A stretch of 64,000 bases of DNA from Fimenecus sp051881435 (GTDB taxonomy: Bacteria > Bacillota > Clostridia > Oscillospirales > Acutalibacteraceae), in assembly GCA_051881435.1 (NCBI GenBank), contig JBJEPW010000001.1, forward strand, positions 1 to 64,000. The letters are read 5' to 3'. The notes under the pieces were generated by a model. The model searched no databases. It saw only the letters and a program-made list of their open reading frames with translations, and was not told where the DNA came from. The translations under genes were made by a program, and so were the position numbers. Numbering within the stretch: position 1 is the stretch's first letter; every line of letters begins with the position of its first letter. This document shows positions 35,045-44,985 of the stretch, piece after piece.

Positions 35045-35911
35045 ATGGTAAAAAGAATAGTTTTTGGTTTGCTGTGCGCCTCAGGCGGCGTTCTTATGCT
35101 TTTCCTGCGCAACACATTTTTGTTTACAATAGCGGCAATGGTTGTGTGCTTTCTCGTGGTTTATGAGCTTAATCACGCAGTCAAGCTTCAAAACAAACCG
35201 ATTATGGTTTTAAGCCTTATTGCGGGAACACTTTTCCCCCTTTATTATGAATACAAGGATAAAATACAGGGCTTGGGGCTTAATCTTAAAGCCGAGTATC
35301 TGCTGGGACTTTATGTTCTGCTGCTTTTCATATTTATGCTTTTTGAATATGAGAAAACAAAGTTTGAAGATGTAGCGGCAGTAATAATTTCATCGCTGGG
35401 TCTTCCCTATGCGGTAACAAGACTTTTGTATTTCAGAGATATTGCAGATTATTTCCCGGATAGAGGATATACTACATATCACGGGCTGTTTTTAATACTT
35501 TTTGCAATGTTTTCCGCATGGCTTACCGATACTTTTGCATATTTCACGGGGAGCTTTTTGGGAAAACACAAAATGTGCCCGAATATAAGCCCGAAAAAAA
35601 CATATGAGGGAGCCGTAGGTGGCGTTATAGGCTGTGTAATCAGCAATGTGGCGCTCTATGCGGTGTTTGAAAATCTTGTTTTTGAAAATCCCGTAAACAA
35701 TTATCTTGCGGTTATACTTATGTCGGTGGCTCTTTCCGTTATCAGTATGTGCGGTGACCTTACGGCATCTGTTGTTAAGCGCAACTTCGGTATAAAGGAT
35801 TTCGGAAATCTTGTTCCCGGTCACGGCGGCGTTATGGACCGTTTTGACAGCGAGGTTTTCGTGCTTGTGGCATTTTACGCCATATTCAATATATTTGAGG
35901 TTTCAATATAA
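35045..35911 (+). CDS. cdsA: Phosphatidate cytidylyltransferase
   Basis: The 288-residue membrane enzyme makes CDP-diacylglycerol for phospholipid synthesis. About seven or eight helices are visible. The C-terminal signature SMCGDLTASVVKRNFGIKD followed by GHGGVMDRFDS is complete. ATG 35045 follows AGAGGAG; a longer frame from 35018 was rejected. The stop overlaps dxr by one base. Confidence 0.94.
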   Translation: MVKRIVFGLLCASGGVLMLFLRNTFLFTIAAMVVCFLVVYELNHAVKLQNKPIMVLSLIAGTLFPLYYEYKDKIQGLGLNLKAEYLLGLYVLLLFIFMLFEYEKTKFEDVAAVIISSLGLPYAVTRLLYFRDIADYFPDRGYTTYHGLFLILFAMFSAWLTDTFAYFTGSFLGKHKMCPNISPKKTYEGAVGGVIGCVISNVALYAVFENLVFENPVNNYLAVILMSVALSVISMCGDLTASVVKRNFGIKDFGNLVPGHGGVMDRFDSEVFVLVAFYAIFNIFEVSI

Positions 35912-37068
35912 TGAAAACAAAAAATTTAAGCATATTGGGTTCAACGGGTTCCATTGGAACCCAGAGCCTTGAAACAGCAAGAAAGTGCGGATACTCTGTT
36001 TCTGCACTTTCCGCATATTCAAATGTAGGTTTAATTGAAAAGCAGATACGGGAATTTAAGCCCGCAGTTGCCGCTTTGGTTGATGAAAATGCGGCAAAGG
36101 AGCTTAAAAACCGTGTTTCCGATACAAACACGCGGGTGCTCTCGGGGCTTTCGGGTGTGTGCGAATGTGCAGCGCAGGACGGTGCGGATACTGTTATTAA
36201 CGCCGTTGTGGGAATGGCGGGGCTTCGTCCTACTCTTACCGCAATCGAGTGCGGTAAAAAAATTGCGCTTGCCAATAAGGAAACACTTGTGGCGGGCGGT
36301 CAGCTTGTAACACGAAAGGCGCGGGAAAATAATGTGGATATTCTGCCCGTGGATTCGGAACATTCCGCGATTTTTCAGTGCTTGCAGGGTCAGCCCTCAA
36401 ACAGAGCGCTGAAAAAAATAATCCTTACTGCGTCGGGCGGACCGTTTTTCGGGAAAACTAAAAGTGAACTTGCAAAAGTGACGGTTGCCGACGCATTAAA
36501 GCACCCCAATTGGAGTATGGGGCAAAAAATTACCGTTGACTCCGCAACAATGATGAATAAGGGGCTTGAACTGATAGAGGCTGTGTGGCTTTTCTCCGTT
36601 TCACCCGAAAAAGTGGAAATTGTTGTTCACAGGGAGAGTATAATTCACTCCATGGTGGAGTATGATGATAATGCGGTAATTGCGCAGTTGGGGCTTCCCG
36701 ATATGAAAATCCCCATTCAGTATGCTCTCACATACCCCGAGCGTATTGAGTCGCTCACAGGGGAGCTTGATTTAACAAAGCTTGGCACTCTCACCTTTTA
36801 TAAACCCGATTATGACACCTTCAGATGTATGACGGTTTGCCGTGAGGCGATAACAAGGGGAGGCTTGTATCCTGCATATGCAAACAGTGCCAACGAGCAG
36901 GCAAACCTGATGTTCAGAAAGGGCGAAATAGGCTTTTTGGATATCGGCGAGCTTGTTGAAAGAGTAATGAACGAAGCGCCGAGTGTTAACGAATATTCGG
37001 CGGACGATATTGACGAGGCGGATAAAGAAGCACGCCGCCTTGTTCTGAAATTTGCAAAAAAGCGGTGA
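35911..37068 (+). CDS. dxr: 1-deoxy-D-xylulose 5-phosphate reductoisomerase
   Basis: The 385-residue NADPH enzyme performs the second step of the MEP isoprenoid pathway. LGSTGSIGTQ binds NADPH near residues 9-18. VDSEHSAIFQ and ASGGPFF carry metal and substrate residues, and NWSMGQKITVDSATMMNKGLE is the family block. Grouping with ispG and uppS supplies undecaprenyl precursors. Confidence 0.95.
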   Translation: MKTKNLSILGSTGSIGTQSLETARKCGYSVSALSAYSNVGLIEKQIREFKPAVAALVDENAAKELKNRVSDTNTRVLSGLSGVCECAAQDGADTVINAVVGMAGLRPTLTAIECGKKIALANKETLVAGGQLVTRKARENNVDILPVDSEHSAIFQCLQGQPSNRALKKIILTASGGPFFGKTKSELAKVTVADALKHPNWSMGQKITVDSATMMNKGLELIEAVWLFSVSPEKVEIVVHRESIIHSMVEYDDNAVIAQLGLPDMKIPIQYALTYPERIESLTGELDLTKLGTLTFYKPDYDTFRCMTVCREAITRGGLYPAYANSANEQANLMFRKGEIGFLDIGELVERVMNEAPSVNEYSADDIDEADKEARRLVLKFAKKR

Positions 37069-37072
37069 TTTT

Positions 37073-38131
37073 TTGGAAATATGGACAAAGGTTTGGCCCT
37101 TTTTGGTTGCCATTTTATTCTTCGGACTTTTAATTTCAATACATGAACTGGGGCATTTTGTTTTTGCAAAGCTTTTTAAAGTTAAGGTAAACGAATTTGC
37201 TCTCGGTATGGGCCCCGCACTTTTTAAAAAGAAAAAGGGCGATACCACTTATGCTCTGCGCCTTTTCCCCATTGGCGGATATGTGAGTATGGAGGGCGAG
37301 GACGAGGAAAGTCAGGATGAAAACGCCTTTAACCGCAAAAAAGTGTGGCAAAAGTTTATAATTGTTGCGGCAGGCGCTTTTATGAATCTGGTTTTGGGTA
37401 TCGTAATAGTTGCCACCGTGCTTTCAATGGAGGAGCTTATCGGCACAAATCAGATTTTGCGTTTCTACGAAAACGCCGTCAGCGAGCAGACTGGACTTCG
37501 TGCAGGCGACGAGATAATAAAAATCGACGGTCACAGGGTTTTTTCCGATATGGACATTTCTTTCCTTATGGGCAGAAGCGACGACGGCGTGTTTGATATG
37601 ACGGTGCGCCGTGACGGTAAAAAGGTTGATTTAAAAGATGTAACCTTTGAAACGGAAAAAGACGGTAAATACACGCTAATAACTTACGATTTTATTATTT
37701 CGGGTGAGGAGCCCAATATTCTGAATGTGTTTACAAACTCATTCAAGAGAACGGCATCAATAGGGCGCCTTGTGTGGCTGAGCCTTTTTGATTTGGTAAC
37801 GGGGCAGTACGGTCTTACTGACCTTTCGGGTCCCGTGGGCACGGTAAATGTTATTGCAGACGCCGCGGCAGAGGCGGCGGTGAGCCGTGACGGACTTATA
37901 ACGGCGCTGACACTAATGGCGTTTATATCAATCAACATAGGCATATTCAATTTACTGCCCGTTCCCGCTCTTGACGGCGGACGGCTGTTTTTCCTCGTTA
38001 TTGAGGGAATACGCAGAAAGCCTATTAACCCCAAATATGAGGGTTATGTCCACGCGGCAGGGCTTGTGCTTTTATTGCTGTTAATGCTGGTTGTAACCTT
38101 TAACGATATTCTGACAATAGCAAGAAAATAA
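37073..38131 (+). CDS. rseP: Site-2 intramembrane metalloprotease (RseP)
   Basis: The 352-residue M50 protease cleaves membrane substrates such as anti-sigma factors. HELGH lies in the first helix, a single PDZ-like domain has LRAGDEIIKIDGHRVFSD, and NLLPVPALDGGR carries the third zinc ligand. No ATG is available near the start. TTG 37073, preceded by AGCGGTGA, fits best, with TTG 37052 inside dxr as the alternative. Confidence 0.9.
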   Translation: MEIWTKVWPFLVAILFFGLLISIHELGHFVFAKLFKVKVNEFALGMGPALFKKKKGDTTYALRLFPIGGYVSMEGEDEESQDENAFNRKKVWQKFIIVAAGAFMNLVLGIVIVATVLSMEELIGTNQILRFYENAVSEQTGLRAGDEIIKIDGHRVFSDMDISFLMGRSDDGVFDMTVRRDGKKVDLKDVTFETEKDGKYTLITYDFIISGEEPNILNVFTNSFKRTASIGRLVWLSLFDLVTGQYGLTDLSGPVGTVNVIADAAAEAAVSRDGLITALTLMAFISINIGIFNLLPVPALDGGRLFFLVIEGIRRKPINPKYEGYVHAAGLVLLLLLMLVVTFNDILTIARK

Positions 38132-38176
38132 GAAAGGAACGGTATAGGGCATATTTCTTTTTACAGCCCGAAACCC

Positions 38177-39241
38177 ATGGCGATTGAAATGATAGAATGG
38201 AGAAAAAGCCGTGTTGTTAAAGCCGGCAATGTGAAAATCGGCGGTAAAAATTCCATAACGGTGCAGTCTATGCTTAATGTTCCCGCTCATGACAAAGAGG
38301 GAAATGTGCGACAAGCTGTCGCTTTGGAAAAGGCGGGCTGTGAGATAATCCGTCTTACCGTGCCGGACAGAGAGGCGGTCAATACTCTTTTCGAGGTTAA
38401 AAATGCCGTCAATATCCCCGTTGTGGCAGATATTCATTTTGATTATCGCTGTGCACTTGAAAGCGTTTCCGCAGGAGCGGATAAAATCAGAATAAACCCC
38501 GGAAATATCGGCGATGAGGATAAAGTCAGAGCAGTTGCCGAGGCTTGCAGACTTCACGGTGTGCCAATAAGAATAGGTGTAAATTCAGGCTCTCTTGAAA
38601 AGGACTTGCTGGAAAAATACGGCTCTCCAACGCCCGAGGCTATGGCGGAAAGCGCAATGCGCCATATAGCTCTCCTTGAAAAAAATGATTTTAACGATAT
38701 TGTGGTGTCCATAAAATCCTCCGATGTGCAGAAAATGGTAAAGGCATACCGCCTTGTGGCAGAGCAGTGCGACTATCCTTTGCATTTGGGTGTTACAGAG
38801 GCAGGAACGCTGAATATGGCGCTTGTAAAATCAAGTATCGGTATAGGCTCTCTGCTTCTTGACGGTATTGGTGATACAATCCGTGTTTCAATGACGGCTG
38901 ACCCCGTAAACGAGGTCAAGGCAGGCTTTGATATTTTAAAGGCGGCGGGAATTAAAACCGACTGTGTTCAGATTGTTTCCTGCCCCACCTGCGGCAGAAC
39001 AAAAATAAACTTAATTGAACTTGCAGATAAAATCGAAAGGGCTTTGGCTGATGTTAAAAAGCCCTTAAAGGTTGCGGTTATGGGCTGTGTTGTTAACGGC
39101 CCCGGAGAGGCAAGAGAGGCTGATATAGGCGTCGCAGGCGGCGACGGCTGCGGCGTAATATTCAAAAACGGCGAGGTACTTAAAAAAGTGGCTGAAACTG
39201 AAATAGTGGACAGCCTTCTGGAAGAAATAAATAAAATGTAA
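38177..39241 (+). CDS. ispG: 4-hydroxy-3-methylbut-2-en-1-yl diphosphate synthase
   Basis: The 354-residue iron-sulphur enzyme runs the penultimate MEP step. The 4Fe-4S cysteines are in SCPTCGR and VMGCVVNGPGEA, and the N-terminal barrel has VQSMLNVP. The start has no clear ribosome binding site. ATG 38177 and ATG 38189 are both possible. It sits 45 bases after rseP. Confidence 0.94.
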   Translation: MAIEMIEWRKSRVVKAGNVKIGGKNSITVQSMLNVPAHDKEGNVRQAVALEKAGCEIIRLTVPDREAVNTLFEVKNAVNIPVVADIHFDYRCALESVSAGADKIRINPGNIGDEDKVRAVAEACRLHGVPIRIGVNSGSLEKDLLEKYGSPTPEAMAESAMRHIALLEKNDFNDIVVSIKSSDVQKMVKAYRLVAEQCDYPLHLGVTEAGTLNMALVKSSIGIGSLLLDGIGDTIRVSMTADPVNEVKAGFDILKAAGIKTDCVQIVSCPTCGRTKINLIELADKIERALADVKKPLKVAVMGCVVNGPGEAREADIGVAGGDGCGVIFKNGEVLKKVAETEIVDSLLEEINKM

Positions 39242-39253
39242 CGGTGAACATAT

Positions 39254-42200
39254 ATGGCGAATTTCAAATCACTTTTTGACGGGCTTTTTGACTGCGAAAA
39301 TAATCTTGATATTGCCGCCTCGGAAATCAGCGGCCTTTCAATCAGCAGAGAAAACGGAACGGCAAGGCTTACAATAAAGCCTTACAGAAAAATAGAAGAA
39401 CAAAGAATTAAGGCTCTCCAAGAGGAGCTTTCAAGGTCTCTTAATGTCAGAATGACCGTTATTTGTGATGAAACACGAACAGGCTTCCGCACGGAGTTTA
39501 TGGAGCTTGTTATTGATATTCTGAAAAAGAACAATGTGGTTGCAAACGGATATTTTAACTCTGCAGAATATTCGTTCTCAAACGGAGAACTGAAAATAGA
39601 CCTTAAAAAAGGCGGCAGAGATATTCTTTTAAATGCAGGGTGTGATAAGGAAATCGAAAGGATAATCCGCGCTGTTTTCGGCTATGAATGTAAGGTTAGC
39701 CTGATACAAGAGGATTTTGATACCGAAACAGCTCTTGCGGGTATGCAGGAAAAAGCAGATGAGGAAATGCGCCGTGCTCATAATATTCCTGCACCGAAAG
39801 AAGCGGCGGCACCGGGTGAGCCCAAACCCCATGTGATAAAAGAGGGAATACCCCTTTATCTGGAAACTCAAAAGCCGATATACGGTAATCTTATCAGAAC
39901 AAACAATATAATGAAGCTTGCCGATGTAAGTATTGAAAGCGGTGCCGTTACGGTTTGGGGCGAGGTGTTCGGGCTTGATGTGCGTACAACCCGTGACGAA
40001 AAAAATAATATAATTCTTTTTAATATTACGGATAAGACTTATTCCTATTCCGTAAAGATTTTTGAAACCTGTGAAAGAGCAAAATCCTTTCTCGGCAGTA
40101 TTAAAGACGGTATAACGGTAATTGTTTACGGCAGAGTTACATATGATAAGTTTTCGGGAGAAAATATTATTTCCGCAACATCTGTCAATACGGTAACTCC
40201 TGTTAAAAAACAGGATAACGCTCCCAAAAAGCGCGTTGAACTGCATTTACATACGAATATGTCGGCAATGGACGGTATGACCTCAGCGGACAAGCTCGTG
40301 AAAAGAGCATTGGAGTGGGGGCACCCCGCAATTGCCATAACGGACCATGGCGTGGCACAGGGCTATCCCGACGCTATGATGGCGGGCGAAGATAAGGATA
40401 TCAAGCTGATTTACGGCGTAGAGGGTTATCTTGTTGACGATGTTGCAAATCCCGATGTAAGCTATAAGGATTTGCCGAGCTACCATATAATCATACTGGT
40501 TAAAAATTCTGTGGGACTTAAAAATCTTTACAAGCTTATTTCAATGTCCAATATTGACTATTTTTATAAGCGCCCCCGTATGCCCCGCTCAAAAATTATT
40601 GAGCTTCGTGAGGGGCTTATAATCGGCTCTGCCTGTGAGGCGGGTGAGCTTTACCGCGCAATCGTTTTCGGCGAAAGCGAAGAGAGAATCAGAGAAATTG
40701 CAGAGTTTTACGATTATCTTGAAATTCAGCCCAACGGCAACAATGAATTTATGATTCGCTCCGACCGCCCCGAGTACGCTCATATTAAAACCCGTGAGGA
40801 TATTGAAAATATCAACAGACAAATAATTGCTCTCGGCGACAGTCTCGGAAAGCTTACAGTTGCCACGGGAGATGTTCACTTTATGGACCCCGAGGACGCA
40901 GTTTACCGTGCCATTTTAATGGCAGGGCAGGGCTTTAAGGACGCCGATATGCAGGCTCCCCTTTACTTTAAAACAACAGAGGATATGCTTTGCGAGTTCG
41001 CATATCTGGGTGAGGAAACCGCATACGAGGTTGTTGTTGAAAACACAAATAAGATTGCAGATATGATTGAGCAGGTTCGCCCTGTTCCCAAAGGAACTTT
41101 CCAGCCCTCCATCGACGGAGCGGAGGACGAGCTTCGTAAAATCTGTTGGGATAAGGCAAAGGATTGGTATGGCGACCCTGTGCCCGATTATGTTGCGGAC
41201 CGCCTTTCAATGGAGCTTGATTCAATTATAGAACACGGCTTTGCGGTGCTTTATATCATTGCTCAAAAGCTTGTTTGGGATTCAGAGGCACACGGCTATC
41301 ATGTTGGCTCCCGTGGTTCGGTAGGCTCTTCCTTTGTGGCAACAATGGCAGGTATTTCCGAGGTTAACCCATTAGCCCCCCATTACCGCTGTCCCAAATG
41401 CAAATACAGCGAGTTTTTCCTGAAGGGTGAATACGGTTCGGGCTTTGATATGGAGCCCAAGGACTGCCCCCACTGCGGAACGCCCTTAATCCGTGACGGT
41501 CATGAAATACCGTTCCAGACCTTCCTGGGATTCCACGGCGACAAGGCGCCCGATATTGACCTTAACTTTTCAGGCGATTATCAGGGCTGCGCCCACCGTT
41601 ATACAGAGGAACTTTTCGGCAGTACACATGTTTTCAAGGCAGGTACAATCGCAACGGTTGCCGACAAAACAGCATACGGCTTTGTAAAAAAATATCTTGA
41701 AGAAAAGGGCAGAACAGTTACCCGTGCCGAGGAGGACAGGCTGACAAGAGGCTGTACAGGCATAAAGCGTACAACAGGTCAGCACCCCGGCGGAATGGTT
41801 GTTGTCCCCCGTGAATTTGATGTTTACGATTTCACTCCCGTTCAGTATCCTGCCGACGATACTTCGTCGGATATGGAAACAACTCATTTCGATTTCCATT
41901 TCCTCCATGATACAATTCTTAAACTTGATATTCTCGGTCACGATGTTCCCACACTTTATAAGCATCTTGAAGATATGACGGGAATAAATGTTATGGATGT
42001 TGATGTGTGCGACCCCGAGATTATTAAGCTTTGCACAAGTCCTGCTCCCTTGGGGCTTACTCCCGAGGATATAGGCGTTGAAACAGGTACGCTTTCAATC
42101 CCCGAAATGGGTACGGATTTTGTCCGCGGAATGTTAATTGAAGCACAGCCTAAATGCTTCTCCGACCTTTTGCAGATTTCGGGGCTTTCCCACGGTACCG

Positions 42201-43006
42201 ATGTTTGGCTCGGTAACGCCCAGGAACTTATCAAAGACGGCACCTGCACAATTTCCGATGTTATCGGTACCCGTGACAGTATTATGATTTACCTTATGCA
42301 CAAAGGGCTTGAACCCGGTATGGCGTTTAAGATTATGGAGCTTACCCGTAAGGGAAAGGTTGCCAAAAACGGCTTCCCCGAGGGCGCGGAGGAGGCAATG
42401 CTTGCCTGTAATGTGCCTCAGTGGTATATGGATTCCTGCCGCAAGATAAAATATATGTTCCCCAAGGCTCACGCGGCGGCATATGTTATTGCGGCTTTGC
42501 GCCTCGGTTGGTACAAAATTTATAAGCCCACGGAATACTACACCGCATTTTTGACCGTCCGCGGCGGCGACCTTGACGCCGTTACCGTTTTGCAGGGCAG
42601 AGAAGCCGTAAAACGGAAGATGCTTGAATTGCGTGGAGACCCCAACGATAAAAACAGAAAACCCATGTCCGCGAAAGAAAAGGACCAGTTTACCGCCTTG
42701 CAGGTTGTAAACGAAATGATGGCGAGGGGTGTGGAGCTTTTACCTGTTGATATTTATAAATCCCGTGCAACGGAATACTATATTGAGGACGGAAAGATAA
42801 GAATGCCCTTTTCCGCGTTGTCAGGCGTTGGCGAAAACGCCGCAAAGGGCTTGGCAGAGGGCAGAGAAGACGGTGAAGGCGAGTTTGTGTCAATCGACGA
42901 TTATCAGGCGAGAACAGGTGCTTCAAGCGCAGTTGTAACAGCGCTTAAAGAGGTGGGAGCTCTTGACGGACTGCCTGAAACAGCGCAGATGTCATTATTC
43001 GGTTAA
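39254..43006 (+). CDS. polC: DNA polymerase III PolC-type alpha subunit lacking the exonuclease domain
   Basis: The 1250-residue replicative polymerase has, in order, an N-terminal domain (1-195), an OB domain (about 200-315) and a PHP domain beginning VELHLHTNMSAMDG near 328. Later come a zinc site (CPKCKY...CPHCG) and the catalytic DIDLNFSGD. Usual PolC proteins are about 1430 residues because a DEDD proofreading exonuclease is inserted in PHP. Here YGVEGYLVDD (387-396) runs almost directly into SYHIIILVKN (409-418), so that domain is cleanly absent. Proofreading would need another protein. Confidence 0.95.
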   Translation: MANFKSLFDGLFDCENNLDIAASEISGLSISRENGTARLTIKPYRKIEEQRIKALQEELSRSLNVRMTVICDETRTGFRTEFMELVIDILKKNNVVANGYFNSAEYSFSNGELKIDLKKGGRDILLNAGCDKEIERIIRAVFGYECKVSLIQEDFDTETALAGMQEKADEEMRRAHNIPAPKEAAAPGEPKPHVIKEGIPLYLETQKPIYGNLIRTNNIMKLADVSIESGAVTVWGEVFGLDVRTTRDEKNNIILFNITDKTYSYSVKIFETCERAKSFLGSIKDGITVIVYGRVTYDKFSGENIISATSVNTVTPVKKQDNAPKKRVELHLHTNMSAMDGMTSADKLVKRALEWGHPAIAITDHGVAQGYPDAMMAGEDKDIKLIYGVEGYLVDDVANPDVSYKDLPSYHIIILVKNSVGLKNLYKLISMSNIDYFYKRPRMPRSKIIELREGLIIGSACEAGELYRAIVFGESEERIREIAEFYDYLEIQPNGNNEFMIRSDRPEYAHIKTREDIENINRQIIALGDSLGKLTVATGDVHFMDPEDAVYRAILMAGQGFKDADMQAPLYFKTTEDMLCEFAYLGEETAYEVVVENTNKIADMIEQVRPVPKGTFQPSIDGAEDELRKICWDKAKDWYGDPVPDYVADRLSMELDSIIEHGFAVLYIIAQKLVWDSEAHGYHVGSRGSVGSSFVATMAGISEVNPLAPHYRCPKCKYSEFFLKGEYGSGFDMEPKDCPHCGTPLIRDGHEIPFQTFLGFHGDKAPDIDLNFSGDYQGCAHRYTEELFGSTHVFKAGTIATVADKTAYGFVKKYLEEKGRTVTRAEEDRLTRGCTGIKRTTGQHPGGMVVVPREFDVYDFTPVQYPADDTSSDMETTHFDFHFLHDTILKLDILGHDVPTLYKHLEDMTGINVMDVDVCDPEIIKLCTSPAPLGLTPEDIGVETGTLSIPEMGTDFVRGMLIEAQPKCFSDLLQISGLSHGTDVWLGNAQELIKDGTCTISDVIGTRDSIMIYLMHKGLEPGMAFKIMELTRKGKVAKNGFPEGAEEAMLACNVPQWYMDSCRKIKYMFPKAHAAAYVIAALRLGWYKIYKPTEYYTAFLTVRGGDLDAVTVLQGREAVKRKMLELRGDPNDKNRKPMSAKEKDQFTALQVVNEMMARGVELLPVDIYKSRATEYYIEDGKIRMPFSALSGVGENAAKGLAEGREDGEGEFVSIDDYQARTGASSAVVTALKEVGALDGLPETAQMSLFG

Positions 43007-43013
43007 TTTTGTG

Positions 43014-43042
43014 TTGACATATGTACTTTACTATGCTATCAT
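43014..43042 (+). promoter_or_regulatory. Sigma-A promoter of the histidine operon
   Basis: A perfect TTGACA (43014-43019) and TATCAT (43037-43042) are separated by 17 bases, starting only eight bases after polC ends. The resulting leader of about 100 nt contains the hairpin described next. No T-box features were found. Confidence 0.8.
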
Positions 43043-43095
43043 AGTAGCGCGTTAAAGTGAAGCAAATCGATTTTGTTACAATAGCAGAAAAAACC

Positions 43096-43124
43096 GGTAA
43101 AAAGGGGACAGTCCCCTTTTTACC
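43096..43124 (+). terminator. Hairpin between polC and hisZ; terminator or attenuator
   Basis: GGTAAAAAGGGGA and TCCCCTTTTTACC form a perfect 13-bp stem around CAG. The U-run lies inside the right arm, so it could stop transcripts from polC. Because it is downstream of the his promoter it would also lie in the his leader, 22 bases before the hisZ start. It may act as an attenuator. Confidence 0.6.
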
Positions 43125-43146
43125 GCTACCCTAAAGGATAAACGAT

Positions 43147-44346
43147 ATGAAAAACTATTCAAAAATTACCCCCGAGGGCACAAAAGATTATCTGGCAATG
43201 GAAAGCCGCGCAATAAGATGTGCGGAAAAGCGCCTTTCATCTCTTTTCAAATCAAAGGGCTATGAAAAGGTTATGACTCCCACGGTGGAGTTCTTCGATG
43301 TGTTCAACCGTGAAAGCTCGGGTTACAGTCCCGAAAATCTTTACAGTTTAACAGATTCTTACGGCAGACTATTGGTGTTGCGCCCCGATTCCACATTGCC
43401 CATCGCCCGAATGGCGGCGACAAGACTTCAAAACGGCGTTTTGCCTTTAAGATTATATTACAGTCAGAATGTCTTTTTAAGGCAGAAAAATCTCACAGGC
43501 AGAAGCGATGAAGCACCGCAAAGCGGCATTGAGCTTATGGGTGTCGGAGGGCTTCGAGCTGATTTAGAGGTTATTGCCACTGCCGTTGAGGCTATCGAGT
43601 GCTGTACCGACGCCGATTTTAAGCTTGAAATCGGTCACGCAGGGTTCTTTAAGGATTTGTGCGGAAAGCTGAATGCAGATGATGATACCCTCGGCGCAAT
43701 TTATGACTGTGTTGAGAGCCGTAATTTTGTTTCCCTTAACAATATTTTAGACGGTATCGGCAAAAACGACATAACGGATTGTATCCGCAATTTGCCCCGA
43801 TATTTCGGCGGAATTGAGGTTATTGAAAAGGCGGAAAAAATCGGTCTTGATAATGAGGGCAAAGAAAGCTTAAAATATCTTGCAAAGCTTTATACACAGC
43901 TTGAAAAAATGGGACTTTCCGGTAAGGTTATAATTGATTTAAGCCTTGTAAACCGTACAAATTATTACACGGGTATAATCTTTAAAGGCTATTTGCAGGG
44001 CAGCGGAGTACCTGTTGTTTCAGGGGGCAGATATGATATGTTAAGCCGTGAATTCGGCAAGGATATGCCCTCCACGGGCTTCGGAATTGAAACGGGAGTG
44101 CTGGCATCGGTTATGCTTTCCCGAAACGAAGTGGAAAAAGAAGCACACCCTCATGTTATCGTTTGGGGTGCAGACGGTTATATCACCAACGCCCTTGAAT
44201 ATTCAAAAACCTTGCGTAACCGAGGTATTTTTTGTGAAATTTCCGATTTCGCCACGGCAGAGGAAACACGGGAATACGCAAAGAAGAAGGGCTTTGCAAA
44301 TCTTTGCATAATTGATGAAAAGGGTATGAGCGAGGAAAAATTATGA
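43147..44346 (+). CDS. hisZ: ATP phosphoribosyltransferase regulatory subunit
   Basis: The 399-residue protein has the histidyl-tRNA-synthetase-like fold without tRNA charging function. TPEGTKDYL opens it, followed by LRPDSTLPIARMAATR and later YYTGIIFKGYL and SGGRYDML. It activates short HisG and confers feedback control. The gene overlaps hisG by four bases. First gene of the operon. Confidence 0.9.
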   Translation: MKNYSKITPEGTKDYLAMESRAIRCAEKRLSSLFKSKGYEKVMTPTVEFFDVFNRESSGYSPENLYSLTDSYGRLLVLRPDSTLPIARMAATRLQNGVLPLRLYYSQNVFLRQKNLTGRSDEAPQSGIELMGVGGLRADLEVIATAVEAIECCTDADFKLEIGHAGFFKDLCGKLNADDDTLGAIYDCVESRNFVSLNNILDGIGKNDITDCIRNLPRYFGGIEVIEKAEKIGLDNEGKESLKYLAKLYTQLEKMGLSGKVIIDLSLVNRTNYYTGIIFKGYLQGSGVPVVSGGRYDMLSREFGKDMPSTGFGIETGVLASVMLSRNEVEKEAHPHVIVWGADGYITNALEYSKTLRNRGIFCEISDFATAEETREYAKKKGFANLCIIDEKGMSEEKL

Positions 44347-44969
44347 GTTCGTTAAGAATTGCGCTCACAAAGGGCAGACTTGAAAAACAAACGGTTGAGC
44401 TTTTTGAAAAAATGGGGCTTGACTGTGATGAACTGAAAAACAAGGGCAGACGGCTTATTTTAAAGGCGAATGACTATGAGGTTGTTTTGGCAAAGGCGGC
44501 AGATGTTATTACATATGTTGAGCACGGCGTTTGCGACATCGGCATTGTGGGTAAAGACACAATAGTTGAAAACGGTAAAAGCTTTTACGAGATGACCGAT
44601 TTGAATTTGGGTAAATGTGATTTTGCCCTTGCCGTAAAGAAAGGCACAAACTTTTTTGACGGATTTAATACAAAACGGGTAGCGTCAAAATACCCCAACA
44701 TTACCAAAGCATATTTCGAGAGCAAGGGAATGGATGTTAAAATCATTAAAATTGAGGGCTCTGTTGAATTAGCGCCCCTTTTAAACCTTGCCGACGGTAT
44801 TGTGGATATTGTTGAAACGGGTACAACCTTAAAGGAAAACGGCTTGGAGGTTGTGGAAAAAATAATGCCTGTTTCAGCCCGTGTTATTGTTAACATGGCA
44901 AGTATGAAGCTTCGCCGTGAAGAAATCGACGAATTTTTAAAGAAGATTGACAGCGTCAAACCCCAATGA
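44343..44969 (+). CDS. hisG: ATP phosphoribosyltransferase, short form
   Basis: The 208-residue catalytic subunit starts histidine synthesis by joining ATP and PRPP. LRIALTKGRLEKQ opens it; DIVETGTTLKENGLEV is the PRPP-binding region. The short form lacks the regulatory C-terminal domain and needs HisZ, encoded immediately upstream. Confidence 0.95.
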   Translation: MSSLRIALTKGRLEKQTVELFEKMGLDCDELKNKGRRLILKANDYEVVLAKAADVITYVEHGVCDIGIVGKDTIVENGKSFYEMTDLNLGKCDFALAVKKGTNFFDGFNTKRVASKYPNITKAYFESKGMDVKIIKIEGSVELAPLLNLADGIVDIVETGTTLKENGLEVVEKIMPVSARVIVNMASMKLRREEIDEFLKKIDSVKPQ

Positions 44970-44985
44970 GGTTGAAGGTGATTTT

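Noticed and set aside
39254..43006. Frameshift or assembly gap explaining the short PolC
   Set aside because: The frame is continuous and both flanks of the missing domain align in order; a clean in-frame loss is simpler.
43043..43146. T-box leader for the his operon
   Set aside because: No T-box conserved bulge or specifier stem could be found in the roughly 100-nt leader; only a simple hairpin is seen.
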